64,000 nt of DNA from Aurantibacter aestuarii (GCF_003008425.1 NZ_PXOQ01000009.1:69501-133500); one strand, 5' to 3'. Positions 31,359 to 40,483 are shown, counted from the first letter of the stretch. The notes: a model not told the origin generated them from the sequence alone. Numbers and translations: made by a program.

Positions 31359-31390
31359 AAAAAAATCAAGTCTAATAGACTTGATTTTTT
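31359..31390. terminator. Bidirectional Rho-independent terminator at the end of the AAA+ cluster
   Basis: AAAAAATCAAGTCT pairs with AGACTTGATTTTTT around AATA-type loop bases. It lies between convergent genes and can stop transcription from both sides. Confidence 0.9.
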
Positions 31391-31393
31391 TAT

Positions 31394-32851
31394 TTAAAAT
31401 TCTGTATTGCAACCTTCTTCGGTTTCGCAGCCAAATAAGCTCTTTTCCATTATGAGCTTAGAAACTCCTTCAGGAAGCATTTCTTGCCAACCATCTTCTC
31501 CGTTAGAAATCATTTTTAATACTTTTCTGGAGAATACTACTAAGCTTTCCTCATTAACGTCTTCAATATCTATAACTTTTCCGTTATATTTAAAGAATTT
31601 GTAAAGCTCTTTCATTCTTGGGTGCACCTTCACATTATCACTTGTAGTAAGTGTACCATCATCATTTTTCATTGGATATAAGTAAACTCTTAAATCTTTA
31701 AAGAATAACTTACCAAAAGCTTCCAGAATTCCTCCACTTAAGTGTGTGTAATATTTCTGGTCAAAAATATCTACTAAATTATTAACGCCCATAGCTAAGC
31801 CCATACGACTCTTGGTGTATTGTGAGAAGTATTCTACTAACTTATAGTATTCCTGGAAATTGGATATAAGGACTGTTTGCCCTAAAGAACATAATAAACG
31901 CGCTCTATCCATAAAATCCTGTTCATCAATTTCTCCTTCAGCTCGTAGGTTTGATAACGTAATTTCAAAAATTACCTGAGTATTGGCTTCATCAACCTTG
32001 TTTTCATTAATAAACATATCATAAGATTTCTTATACATGTCCATATTAACATTGGTAACCGGTCTAAAGCTACCTCTTAAGGCTAAAATGTTTTTCTTAT
32101 AAAGAACACGTGCTGGTAAAACGTTATTTCCGTCTGGAGCAAACATTACGGCATCTGTCATCCCATTTTTTACCAGTTGTAAACTCATTAGACGATTATC
32201 TACATCTTCAAATACTGGTCCCGAGAAGTTAATGGTATCTATTTCTAACTGATCTTTATCTAAATGGTCGTATAAATATTTTAGTAATTTTTTAGGCTGA
32301 TTGTATTTGTAATAAGCACCATAAATAAGGTTAGTGCCTAAAATACCTAAGGTTTCTTGTTGTAATCTGGCATCATTTTCTTTAAAACGAATATGAAGTA
32401 TTATTTCATTATAAGCTTCATTAGGATCTATTTGATATTTAATTCCAACCCAACCATGACCTTTATATTTTTTTGCAAAATCTATAGTAGCCACAGTATT
32501 GGCATAACTAAAAAAGAATTTATTCGGATGTTCCTCACGACTTAAACGCTGCTCAATAAGATTAATTTCATGAGTTAGCATTTTTCTTAATCGCGCCTCA
32601 GTTACATATCGTTTATCGTTTTCAATACCATAAATGGCATCACTAAAGGCTTTGTCATAAGCAGACATGGCTTTTGCAATAGTACCAGAAGCACCTCCAG
32701 CTCTAAAAAACTGCCTAACAGTTTCTTGACCAGCTCCAATTTCGGCAAAGGTTCCGTAAATATTTTCATTTAAATTAATACGTAATGCTTTGTCCTTTAT
32801 TGAAGGGATGTTTTCAAATGCTTTATCGCCTTTTAATGTGATTTCTTCCAT
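31394..32851 (-). CDS. Conserved protein of unknown function (about 485 residues)
   Basis: 485 residues, soluble, start ATG 32851. Highly patterned blocks include YGTFAEIGAGQETVRQFFRA, GGASGTIAKAMSAYDKAFSD, EEHPNKFFFSYANTVATIDF and FSGPVFEDVDNRLMSLQLVK. From memory, very similar proteins occur widely in Bacteroidota and in some other phyla. Some database entries call them nicotinate-nucleotide adenylyltransferase or TonB-dependent receptor. I see neither an adenylyltransferase HxGH motif nor a signal peptide or barrel, so I would not adopt either name. The GAGQE segment resembles, but is not, a Rossmann loop. The cysteine-rich end (FGCETEEGCNTEF) is notable. It is divergent from the MBL-fold gene. 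Confidence 0.8.
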   Translation of the reverse strand: MEEITLKGDKAFENIPSIKDKALRINLNENIYGTFAEIGAGQETVRQFFRAGGASGTIAKAMSAYDKAFSDAIYGIENDKRYVTEARLRKMLTHEINLIEQRLSREEHPNKFFFSYANTVATIDFAKKYKGHGWVGIKYQIDPNEAYNEIILHIRFKENDARLQQETLGILGTNLIYGAYYKYNQPKKLLKYLYDHLDKDQLEIDTINFSGPVFEDVDNRLMSLQLVKNGMTDAVMFAPDGNNVLPARVLYKKNILALRGSFRPVTNVNMDMYKKSYDMFINENKVDEANTQVIFEITLSNLRAEGEIDEQDFMDRARLLCSLGQTVLISNFQEYYKLVEYFSQYTKSRMGLAMGVNNLVDIFDQKYYTHLSGGILEAFGKLFFKDLRVYLYPMKNDDGTLTTSDNVKVHPRMKELYKFFKYNGKVIDIEDVNEESLVVFSRKVLKMISNGEDGWQEMLPEGVSKLIMEKSLFGCETEEGCNTEF

Positions 32852-32873
32852 TTTAGTAGATTCTGTTGCATTA

Positions 32874-32881
32874 CAAATGTA
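32874..32881 (-). promoter_or_regulatory. Probable -7 promoter box of the 485-residue protein gene
   Basis: TACATTTG on the minus strand, 22 bases before the ATG at 32851. The oppositely oriented box of the MBL-fold gene begins 33 bases away, so the two promoters share their upstream DNA. Confidence 0.45.
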
Positions 32882-32914
32882 TCATTTTCATTTATCATAA
32901 AGAAAAAAATAACT

Positions 32915-32922
32915 TACTTTTG
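32915..32922 (+). promoter_or_regulatory. Probable -7 promoter box of the MBL-fold hydrolase gene
   Basis: TACTTTTG ends 12 bases before ATG 32935, so any 5' leader is very short. This also supports the downstream start instead of one at 32866, which lies upstream of the box. Confidence 0.45.
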
Positions 32923-32934
32923 TTGAAGACATTT

Positions 32935-33705
32935 ATGAGTTTAAAAATAACATTTTTAGGTACCGGGACATCTCAAGGAATTCCAATTATAGGAAGTACA
33001 CATCCGGTTTGTTTAAGCCCAAACCCAAAAGATAAACGCTTGCGGGTTAGTATTTTAGTTGAGTGGGATTCTTATACCTATGTAATCGATTGTGGGCCAG
33101 ATTTTAGACAGCAAATGTTAAAAGCAAAAGTATCTAAATTAGATGGTGTCCTTTTTACTCATGAACATGCAGACCATACCGCAGGATTAGATGATATAAG
33201 ACCTTTTTGTTTCAAGCAAGGTGCAATGCCTTTTTATTTACATGAACGTGTATTGGGAGAGCTAAAAACACGTTTTGATTATATATTTACTACAGAAAAT
33301 AAATACCCGGGTTCTCCTGTTGTGGAAGCTAGAGTGATTGAAAATAAACCATTTAAATTAAATAACTTAGAAGTTATTCCTATAAATGGCTACCATAACG
33401 GACTTCAAGTTTTTGGTTATAGATTTTTAAACTTTGCATATCTAACCGATATGAAAACTATAGATTCTGTTGAGTTAGAGAAACTTAAAAATTTAGATGT
33501 TTTGGTTATAAATGCTCTTAGGGAAAGTTTTAGTCCGTCTCATTTTACCTTAAGTGAAGCTTTAGAAATGATTGATAAAATAAAGCCTAAGAAAGCATAT
33601 CTAACACATATAAGTCACCAATTAGGATTTCATGATGAAGTTGAAGCCCGTTTACCAGATCATATTCATTTAGCATATGATGGATTAATTTTAAAACTTA
33701 AATAA
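32935..33705 (+). CDS. MBL-fold metallohydrolase (PhnP/RNase Z-like)
   Basis: 256 residues from ATG 32935 (MSLKITFLGTGTSQGIP); the frame opens at 32866, but those 23 residues precede a promoter box and lack homology-like character. The zinc motif is LFTHEHADHTAGLDDIRPF (HxHxDH), followed by AYLTDMKTI for the bridging Asp and KKAYLTHISHQLGFHDE for the last His. The TGTSQGIP opening and a Cys in the HPVCLSPNPKDKRLR segment are typical of the PhnP-type phosphodiesterase group. The substrate is unknown; cyclic phosphodiesters are the known substrates of relatives. Confidence 0.9.
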   Translation: MSLKITFLGTGTSQGIPIIGSTHPVCLSPNPKDKRLRVSILVEWDSYTYVIDCGPDFRQQMLKAKVSKLDGVLFTHEHADHTAGLDDIRPFCFKQGAMPFYLHERVLGELKTRFDYIFTTENKYPGSPVVEARVIENKPFKLNNLEVIPINGYHNGLQVFGYRFLNFAYLTDMKTIDSVELEKLKNLDVLVINALRESFSPSHFTLSEALEMIDKIKPKKAYLTHISHQLGFHDEVEARLPDHIHLAYDGLILKLK

Positions 33706-33714
33706 TTAGAATTT

Positions 33715-34224
33715 ATGAAGAATAGAGTTTTTATGTACCTGTTTATTTTTACTTTGTTACTAGTATTGTTTCAATATATCAATTCAAAAAGTATTATTGA
33801 AGATTACGATAAAAATTTAAAAACCGCAGAAAATAGAGTAGAAGTGTATTCAGATTCTATAAGTATGCTTAAAGATAAAATTTCAGATTTATCACAATTT
33901 GATTTAAATTATAGCGATGATGCTATTTCATTTTTTCAGGATAATGGTATCGATTCTGAAAAGTTAATGCCTGTTGTTAAAGATGCTTTACTTTCTATGA
34001 ATATGCAGGATGGCGACACTCATCCCATAATTCCATATCCAGGCGGAAATGGTAACCGAATGCTTTTAAATTCGGTTAAATTCTTAAATCATAAATGGCT
34101 TATAGCCGACTTTTCGGATGGAACCTTATGGGGAGAAATTTTAATTGGTTATAGTATTGATGAGAATAACGATATTAAGTTTAAGGAAATCGAAACTTTA
34201 CTTTATCCTTACCAGAGGTATTAA
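33715..34224 (+). CDS. Membrane-anchored protein of unknown function
   Basis: 169 residues. An N-terminal anchor (about 6-23, FMYLFIFTLLLVLFQYI) is followed by a short coiled coil (30-60) and a globular domain (65-169) containing GGNGNRMLLNSVKFLNHKWL and DFSDGTLWGEILIGY. From the sequence it would face the periplasm. The family is not recognised. It follows the MBL-fold gene by nine bases and its stop codon shares the palindrome TTAA with the convergent esterase gene. Confidence 0.72.
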   Translation: MKNRVFMYLFIFTLLLVLFQYINSKSIIEDYDKNLKTAENRVEVYSDSISMLKDKISDLSQFDLNYSDDAISFFQDNGIDSEKLMPVVKDALLSMNMQDGDTHPIIPYPGGNGNRMLLNSVKFLNHKWLIADFSDGTLWGEILIGYSIDENNDIKFKEIETLLYPYQRY

Positions 34225-34868
34225 AGTTTCTGTTCCAGCCAGTCTTTTAACTCATAAAAGTTTTGAGGTGCTACACCATGTCCTACAGGAAATTCATTAT
34301 AAATGTGTTTAATATGATGTTTTTCTAAATATGGACTAGTTTTTCTGGCCCAATCTACAGGAATAACTTGATCTACACTTCCATGTGAGGCATAAATATC
34401 TATATTTTTGTAAGCGTCTTGAGTTTTTAATTTGATAATATCTTCATTGATATAACCGCTTAAACCAATAATGTTTTTAATCTTTTCAGGATAGGTTAGA
34501 CCTACCGAAAAACTTAAAATACAACCTTGACTAAATCCTAATAAAGTGACATTATCTTTATCTACAGGATAATGAGAACAAGCTTCATCTATAAATGTAG
34601 CTATAAGCTCTCTGGATTGAATCGCTTGGTCATTATCACTCCATTTATCATTATTGGCATCAAAATTTATAGCATACCAAGCATTTCCGTAAGGTTGTAA
34701 TTGGTATGGAGCTTTTAGTGAAATAATAAATAATTCCTCCGATAATTCGGGAGCAAACGAAAATAAATCATTCTCGTCACTACCATAACCGTGTAATAAT
34801 ATAAGTAAAGGTGCTTTTTCTTTTAAAGTTGAAGATCTTGTGATATGATTTATTGAAAATGAAGTCAT
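34221..34868 (-). CDS. Phospholipase/carboxylesterase-family alpha/beta hydrolase
   Basis: 215 residues. The oxyanion region ILLHGYGSDENDLFSFAPEL, the nucleophile elbow LLGFSQGCILSFSV (Ser in GFSQG), the acid in ASHGSVDQVIPVDWA and the His in FPVGHGVAPQNF make up a complete Ser-Asp-His triad. The family cleaves small carboxyl esters or lysophospholipids in the cytoplasm. It is the last gene of a minus-strand operon with the DUF4870-like, dihydroorotase-like and BatA genes. Confidence 0.92.
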   Translation of the reverse strand: MTSFSINHITRSSTLKEKAPLLILLHGYGSDENDLFSFAPELSEELFIISLKAPYQLQPYGNAWYAINFDANNDKWSDNDQAIQSRELIATFIDEACSHYPVDKDNVTLLGFSQGCILSFSVGLTYPEKIKNIIGLSGYINEDIIKLKTQDAYKNIDIYASHGSVDQVIPVDWARKTSPYLEKHHIKHIYNEFPVGHGVAPQNFYELKDWLEQKL

Positions 34869-34871
34869 AAA

Positions 34872-35204
34872 TTATTTAATAATGTTTGAAAAAATTTTTT
34901 GAAATAGTGCACCAATTACTGGTATTAAAACCATTTTACCACTTGCAGCAGTAATAACACCAAAGACCAAAAGTAATCCAAAACCAAATAAAAATGGTCC
35001 GGAGATTAACCAACTATCAAATTGACCTAAAAAATAACCTAATAATAAAAAGCTTAAGCATAAGCCTAAACCTTGTCGGTTATGAAAAGTAGTAAAAGGA
35101 TTTTTTACATCGCTATTCATTATAATGGCTATAATAGATCCTATAAATGTTAAATAGCTTACTACAGCATATAGTTTACCTTCTTGAATGGTTTTTTCTG
35201 TCAT
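34872..35204 (-). CDS. DUF4870-like integral membrane protein
   Basis: 110 residues with four hydrophobic segments and the typical middle FTTFHNRQGLGLCLSFLLLG, where an HxRQ(G/A) motif follows the first helix, as in DUF4870/Tic20-like proteins. Function unknown. It overlaps the dihydroorotase-like gene by one base and precedes the esterase by three. Confidence 0.82.
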   Translation of the reverse strand: MTEKTIQEGKLYAVVSYLTFIGSIIAIIMNSDVKNPFTTFHNRQGLGLCLSFLLLGYFLGQFDSWLISGPFLFGFGLLLVFGVITAASGKMVLIPVIGALFQKIFSNIIK

Positions 35205-36460
35205 TATTTACCTAAAATTATTTGGTTATTTGATATAATTCCATAAGCTCTTCCTGTTAAATCATGATCTAAGAATATGCTGTTTTTAGATTTTGAAAAC
35301 ACACAAGATTTATCAAATAAATAATCTTCATCTGGATTAAATAGAGTTAAATTGGCTTTTTCACCAACTTCAATACTAAAAGATTCTATCTGATAATGTT
35401 TTTTTCCGCGAGTTAAAAGCTTAATAGCTATCTCAGTGCTAAACAAGGTGTTTAAAGCACCAAAAGCACTTTCTAAACCTATAGTTCCGTAAGATGCATG
35501 CTCAAATTCCACATTTTTGTCTTCTATGGTAAGTGGGTTATGATCACTGGTAATATAATCTATGGTTCCATTACTTAAACCTTCTAATAATGCATCAATA
35601 TCTTGCTGAGTTCTTAGTGGTGGATTCACTTTGTACTTTGTATCAAAATCATGCAACATTTCATCTGTAAAAAACAAATTATGTATGGCAACACTACAAG
35701 TAACTTGTAAGCCCTTAATTTTGGCTTCTCTTATTAAATCTATACTTTCTCTAGTTGATATGGTTGGAATATGTAGTTTTCCTTTAGTATATTCTAATAA
35801 AAATAAATCTCTGGCAACCTGCATGGCTTCCGCTAAATTTGGTGAGCCAGCTAAACCAAGCATAGTGCTTAGTTTTTCTTCATTCATAACTCCATTACCT
35901 GAAATTTTTTGTTCTAAAGGATGTGAGTATACAAAACCTTCTAAATGTTTTGTGTATTGTAGCGCAATCTTTAATAAATTGGGGTTTGAAATGGGCTTTT
36001 TATAATCATAAAAAGCAATAGTACCTGCTTGTTGCATATCATAAAGTTCAGCCAAATCTACACCATCACTATTAACTGTAAGTGCTCCAATGGGTTTTAA
36101 ATTTACAGCGTGATGTTGTGTTTTACTTTTTACCGAAAAAATTTGTGCATTATCGTTAAAAACAGGTTTAGAGTTTGGATTCATGGCTATACTAGTAAAT
36201 CCAGATTTCCCAGCAGTATTTAATCCATTTTCTAAGGTCTCTCGATCTTCAAAACCAGGTTCTCCTAAACACACACTACTATCAAACCAGCCCTGAGATA
36301 CATGTAAATTTTCTAACTTTAAAGTTTCGTAATTAGATGTGTTTTCTATAGAATCTTCTATTTTACTGAGTACTCCATTTTCAATTAAAATATCTTTTGT
36401 TAAAAGATGATGAGAGCTCGTATCATCTATAATTTTGGCGTTTTTTATTAATAAATTCAT
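35204..36460 (-). CDS. Dihydroorotase homologue without metal ligands (probably non-catalytic)
   Basis: 418 residues with the amidohydrolase fold, the urease-like N- and C-terminal beta parts and the GEPG block. The canonical DxHxHxREPG reads DSSVCLGEPG at residues 60-69: both metal His are Ser62 and Cys64, and the substrate Arg is Gly66. The second metal His of HIxHxST has become Thr (HIPTIST), and TDHAPHT has become SDHNPLT. Such PyrC-like chains are known as inactive partners of aspartate transcarbamoylase in some bacteria. No pyrB is nearby; the gene overlaps the BatA gene by four bases. The frame is intact, so selection still acts on it. Confidence 0.85.
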   Translation of the reverse strand: MNLLIKNAKIIDDTSSHHLLTKDILIENGVLSKIEDSIENTSNYETLKLENLHVSQGWFDSSVCLGEPGFEDRETLENGLNTAGKSGFTSIAMNPNSKPVFNDNAQIFSVKSKTQHHAVNLKPIGALTVNSDGVDLAELYDMQQAGTIAFYDYKKPISNPNLLKIALQYTKHLEGFVYSHPLEQKISGNGVMNEEKLSTMLGLAGSPNLAEAMQVARDLFLLEYTKGKLHIPTISTRESIDLIREAKIKGLQVTCSVAIHNLFFTDEMLHDFDTKYKVNPPLRTQQDIDALLEGLSNGTIDYITSDHNPLTIEDKNVEFEHASYGTIGLESAFGALNTLFSTEIAIKLLTRGKKHYQIESFSIEVGEKANLTLFNPDEDYLFDKSCVFSKSKNSIFLDHDLTGRAYGIISNNQIILGK

Positions 36461-38379
36461 TTTAAAAATTTAATAAGTAACATTTCTACAGCAATAAAAA
36501 ATAAAGCAAAAATAACAAACCATTTCCAAAGCGTCTTGATATTGTATTCGGATTGTAAACTTTCAATAGTATTGGAAACAGAATTGTTTACACTATTAAA
36601 TTGGCTCAAATCATGATAACTTAATTGACTTTCACTTTTATTGTAATTATAGCTTAAGGTGGTTATAGGGTTTTCTGTATAAAAAGCGGTGTAATGTCCA
36701 GATTTTTCAGGTAATTCATCTGTGGTTATTTCTATACTTTTTTGTAATTGTTTTTGTAAAGGAATAAAACTATTATCGTTCATTTTTAATGTAGCTACAG
36801 CATCATTTTTTGGTGTAACGGTTAAGTTGATAATGTTTTTTTGACCAATTATATAATTCAGTTTTTGTGAAGGTAAACTTAGTAATGCGATATTGTAAAA
36901 TGTTGGAACAACTAAATTTTGTAATGTAAAATTAGAATTCTCTATGCCTAAAGCTGCTGTAAATATATAGGTGTTGTTTTTTTCTCCAAGAAATAGAGTT
37001 TCATTTTCAAAACCTAATACTTTAGCTAATCTTAAATTTGAACTGCTAAAGTTGTTTTTTACATTTGGATATTGAAAATTTTTAATTTGTTTTTCAAACA
37101 CATTATTAGCATAAATAGGATGCGCGTAATTTATTTCTGTAATATTTTTAGAATTTGTATTTAAATTATCGAAAACACCTAGATTTAAGGTTGCTAAAAG
37201 GTTATTGTATTGGTCGGCTTCGGTTTCAGTATTAGGGATTATAACCAAAGTACCGCCATTTGTCTTAAAAGTTTTTAAACTGTTAACCAATGAAGGCGAA
37301 ATAGTTGAAATTTCATTTAAAATTATGGTGTGTTGTTGGTTTATGACACTATAATCCAATTGCTGTAGTTCTACAGATGTAAAATTAAACTCATCTTCTG
37401 TGTAAATGCGTTTTAAAAAGGTATTACTTTTTAAATTTTTAATTTCTAAAACATGTATAGATTGCTTTTCTGCAAGACTAAAATAGTAATGGTTATCAAA
37501 ACTTAAATTATTGTCGTTAAAAACAAGCTCTCCTTTAAAATTACTGTCATTAGGTATTGTGAATTCGGTTTCATTGGTTTTATCAAGTTGGATAGAAGAT
37601 TTAGTAACAAGTTTTCCATTATTTAATAAAGAAATTGGTAATGTCTGCTCTGTATTATGGTTTGAATTTAATTTTATCTTTAATGTTTTATGTGTGGCAG
37701 TGGTTTCTGTAACATATAAACTATCTATAAAAATATTATTTGTCTTTTCTGGTTTTAATTGTACAAGGTCAAGTATAAATTCATTTTTATCAACCTCAAA
37801 AAGATCACTATTCTCTTGAAAATCACTAATACAGATAAAATGCTTTTTAGAATCTTTGGAATCAGAAAAAAAACTTTTAGCCTTCAATAAAACAGAAGCA
37901 TATGGTAATTGATTTGCTGAATATTTTAATTGTAACAACTCATTTTTTACAGCACTTACAGAAGTGTTCCTAAAAACAGCATTATTAGTAAAAAGTGTAA
38001 ATATTTCGTTTTCTGGTAGTGTAGAAATTAAATTTTGTAAAGCAGTTTTAAATAATTCTCCAGAAGAACCTTTAGCTTGTAAACTAAAAGAATCGTCCAA
38101 ATAAATAACAATATCTTTTTTTGTGTTTAATTTAGAATTGTTTGAAAAGTAAGGTTGCGAAAAGGCTAAAATAAGAGCGGAAAGAAATAATATTCGCGCG
38201 GTTAATATTAGCCATTTTTTAATCTGAGAACTTTTGCGTGTTTTTAATTTTAAATTTTTTAAAAAAGCAACATTTGTAAATGCTTCTGTTTTAAATTTTC
38301 TTAATTGAAATAAATGGATTAAAATAGGAATAACCAGTAAAAATAACGCGTAAAGTATTTCTGGATGTTTAAACTGCAT
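36457..38379 (-). CDS. BatA/VWA-domain membrane protein
   Basis: 640 residues. The BatA N-terminal domain (LFLLVIPILIHLFQLRKFKT, two helices within the first 80 residues) is followed by a von Willebrand A-like domain starting at IVIYLDDSFSLQAKG, whose DxSxS MIDAS core is DDSFS. A large periplasmic region comes next, then a last membrane helix (LWKWFVIFALFFIAVEMLLI). Related Bat proteins take part in envelope stress tolerance in Bacteroidota. Here it is the first gene of the minus-strand operon. The rest of the Bat operon (MoxR, BatB-E) is not in the window. Confidence 0.9.
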   Translation of the reverse strand: MQFKHPEILYALFLLVIPILIHLFQLRKFKTEAFTNVAFLKNLKLKTRKSSQIKKWLILTARILFLSALILAFSQPYFSNNSKLNTKKDIVIYLDDSFSLQAKGSSGELFKTALQNLISTLPENEIFTLFTNNAVFRNTSVSAVKNELLQLKYSANQLPYASVLLKAKSFFSDSKDSKKHFICISDFQENSDLFEVDKNEFILDLVQLKPEKTNNIFIDSLYVTETTATHKTLKIKLNSNHNTEQTLPISLLNNGKLVTKSSIQLDKTNETEFTIPNDSNFKGELVFNDNNLSFDNHYYFSLAEKQSIHVLEIKNLKSNTFLKRIYTEDEFNFTSVELQQLDYSVINQQHTIILNEISTISPSLVNSLKTFKTNGGTLVIIPNTETEADQYNNLLATLNLGVFDNLNTNSKNITEINYAHPIYANNVFEKQIKNFQYPNVKNNFSSSNLRLAKVLGFENETLFLGEKNNTYIFTAALGIENSNFTLQNLVVPTFYNIALLSLPSQKLNYIIGQKNIINLTVTPKNDAVATLKMNDNSFIPLQKQLQKSIEITTDELPEKSGHYTAFYTENPITTLSYNYNKSESQLSYHDLSQFNSVNNSVSNTIESLQSEYNIKTLWKWFVIFALFFIAVEMLLIKFLK

Positions 38380-38397
38380 GTGTTACAATAAGTTTTT

Positions 38398-38405
38398 CAA
38401 AGATA
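38398..38405 (-). promoter_or_regulatory. Probable -7 promoter box of the BatA operon
   Basis: TATCTTTG on the minus strand, 18 bases before the ATG at 38379; identical to the box before uvrA. No TTG at -33 spacing was found. Confidence 0.5.
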
Positions 38406-38523
38406 CTAATAGATAAATTATAAGTTAGTTATATGATAAAAAGATTTTAACAAAGTTTTTATAACCATAATATGTAACAAATTTTAATTTTGACTACTTA
38501 TAATAAAACATAATATAAAATAA

Positions 38524-40425
38524 ATGAAAAAAATAATTTATTCTGCAATAGCATTTAGTTTGTTACTAACTGGATGTAATGGCTCAAAGTCTACAGTTGG
38601 TAATGATTTAGCTTTATCCAATCCTATAGAAACTAAAATAGAGATTTCTAAAGTAAAAGATGATCAAGTTCCAGTAACTATTAATCCAGGACGCTTTACT
38701 ACCGAAACTGTAACTTATAGATTGCCTAGAGTAGTCCAAGGAACTTATTCTGTTAGCGACTTTGGTAAATACATTGAAAATTTTAAAGCTTTCGATTATA
38801 AAGGAAATGAAATAGCATTTACAAAATTAGATACGAACTCTTGGGCAATTTCTAATGCTACGCAATTAGATTACATAACTTATAATGTAAATGATACTTT
38901 TGATCAAGAAGCAGCTAATGGCGGAGGAGGAATAGGTAATGAAGTGCCATTTTCTCCATCTGGAACTAATATAGAACCAACAAACTATGTTTTAAATTTA
39001 CACGGTTTTATTGGTTATTTTGACAGCTTAAAAAACAGCCAATATAAATTAGATGTTGTGGCTCCATCTAGTCTAGTAAGAACTTCTGCTTTAGAGGAAA
39101 CCAATTCTAAAGCTATGGATAATGGTCAAACAGTATCTAGTTATTTTGCACCAAGATATTTTGACATTACAGATAACCCAATGTTTTATGGTGAGTTGGA
39201 TGTTGAAGAATTTTTAGTTGGTGATATTAAAATTGTTTTAAGTGTATTTTCCCCAACAGGAGTTCATAAAGCTTCAACCATTAAGGACGTTATGTTTAAA
39301 ATGATGCAAGCTCAAAAAAAATACTTAGGAGATATTAATAGTACACCAAGATATGATATTTATTTATACTTAGCTGGTAATAATGAAGATGCTCCTAGAG
39401 GTTTTGGAGCTTTAGAGCACCATACATCTACAGTGGTGATTTTACCAGAAATGATGTCTGAAGAAGCTTTAGCAGAAAGTATGATAGACGTAGTTTCTCA
39501 TGAGTTTTTTCATATTGTAACACCATTAAGTGTACATTCTGAAGACGTACATTATTTCGATTATAATGATCCTACATTTTCTAAACACTTGTGGATGTAT
39601 GAAGGTGTAACGGAATATTTCGCAACTCACTTCCAGATTTATGAAGGATTACAGTCTCAAGAAGATTTTTATGCTAAAATTTTAAGTAAAATTAATTCTG
39701 CATCGGCAATGAATGACGCTATGAGTTTTACTGAAATGAGTGAAAATATTTTGGAAGACCCATATGCAGACCAGTATATTAATGTTTATCAGAAAGGCGC
39801 ATTAATTGGAATGTGTATTGATATTTTAATGAGAGAAGCTTCTAACGGAAATCGAAGTATGTTATCTTTAATGAAAGAATTGTCTAATAAATATGGTAAA
39901 AATAAACCTTTTGTAGACGATAATTTAATTACAGAAATTACAGCAATGACTTATCCAAGTGTTGGAGCATTTTTAGACACTCATGTTGTTGGAAACACAC
40001 CAATTAATTATAATGACTTCTTTAAAAAAGTAGGTTTACAAGTTAGTGAAGCTAAAATAAAAACCAATTATATTCAAAATGGTAATGCTTTAATTGTTAC
40101 AGCAAATCCAAATGAGGGCACTATATTTTTTACACCTTTAGTTGAAAAAAATAGCTTTTGGTTTGAGAATGGTGTTAGAGCGAACGATATTATAAAGTCT
40201 ATTGACGGAGAAGCGGTGTCTTTACAAAACGCTAACGCTATATTTACTAAAGTTTTTATGTGGAAACCAGGAACAAAAATTAATGTTGTATTAGTTAGAG
40301 ATGGTAAAGAAATAGTAATTAATAAAGAGTTGACACAATCTTATACTATGGGTGAAACACTAAATGTAAATCCAGATGCTACAGAAGCACAAAATAATTT
40401 AAGAAAAGCGTGGTTAAATAATTAA
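38524..40425 (+). CDS. M61-family metallopeptidase lipoprotein
   Basis: 633 residues. MKKIIYSAIAFSLLLTGC is a lipoprotein signal. The zinc-binding motif HEFFH is in MIDVVSHEFFHIVTPLSVHS, with the downstream Glu in LWMYEGVTEYFATH, as in glycyl aminopeptidase (M61). Beta-sandwich sequence precedes it, and a PDZ-like domain forms the C-terminal part (about 520-600: VRANDIIKSIDGEAVSLQNA). A lipid-anchored periplasmic or surface aminopeptidase is the likely role. It is monocistronic and followed by a terminator. Confidence 0.92.
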   Translation: MKKIIYSAIAFSLLLTGCNGSKSTVGNDLALSNPIETKIEISKVKDDQVPVTINPGRFTTETVTYRLPRVVQGTYSVSDFGKYIENFKAFDYKGNEIAFTKLDTNSWAISNATQLDYITYNVNDTFDQEAANGGGGIGNEVPFSPSGTNIEPTNYVLNLHGFIGYFDSLKNSQYKLDVVAPSSLVRTSALEETNSKAMDNGQTVSSYFAPRYFDITDNPMFYGELDVEEFLVGDIKIVLSVFSPTGVHKASTIKDVMFKMMQAQKKYLGDINSTPRYDIYLYLAGNNEDAPRGFGALEHHTSTVVILPEMMSEEALAESMIDVVSHEFFHIVTPLSVHSEDVHYFDYNDPTFSKHLWMYEGVTEYFATHFQIYEGLQSQEDFYAKILSKINSASAMNDAMSFTEMSENILEDPYADQYINVYQKGALIGMCIDILMREASNGNRSMLSLMKELSNKYGKNKPFVDDNLITEITAMTYPSVGAFLDTHVVGNTPINYNDFFKKVGLQVSEAKIKTNYIQNGNALIVTANPNEGTIFFTPLVEKNSFWFENGVRANDIIKSIDGEAVSLQNANAIFTKVFMWKPGTKINVVLVRDGKEIVINKELTQSYTMGETLNVNPDATEAQNNLRKAWLNN

Positions 40426-40444
40426 TTAGTTTTAATTGATTCTT

Positions 40445-40483
40445 AAAAAAGGAGCTTTACCCTGGGTATAGCTCCTTTTTTTA
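40445..40483 (+). terminator. Rho-independent terminator after the M61 peptidase gene
   Basis: AAAAAAGGAGCT pairs with AGCTCCTTTTTT around a 14-base loop; a T run follows. Confidence 0.85.

Noticed and set aside
35631-36005. 124-residue plus-strand ORF
   Set aside because: Shadow of the dihydroorotase-like gene, with no promoter or homology-like features.
35204-36460. Pseudogene call for the dihydroorotase homologue
   Set aside because: The frame is intact at full length and translationally coupled; substitutions are confined to catalytic sites, which is not how random decay looks.
37511-37819. 102-residue plus-strand ORF
   Set aside because: Antisense shadow of the BatA gene.
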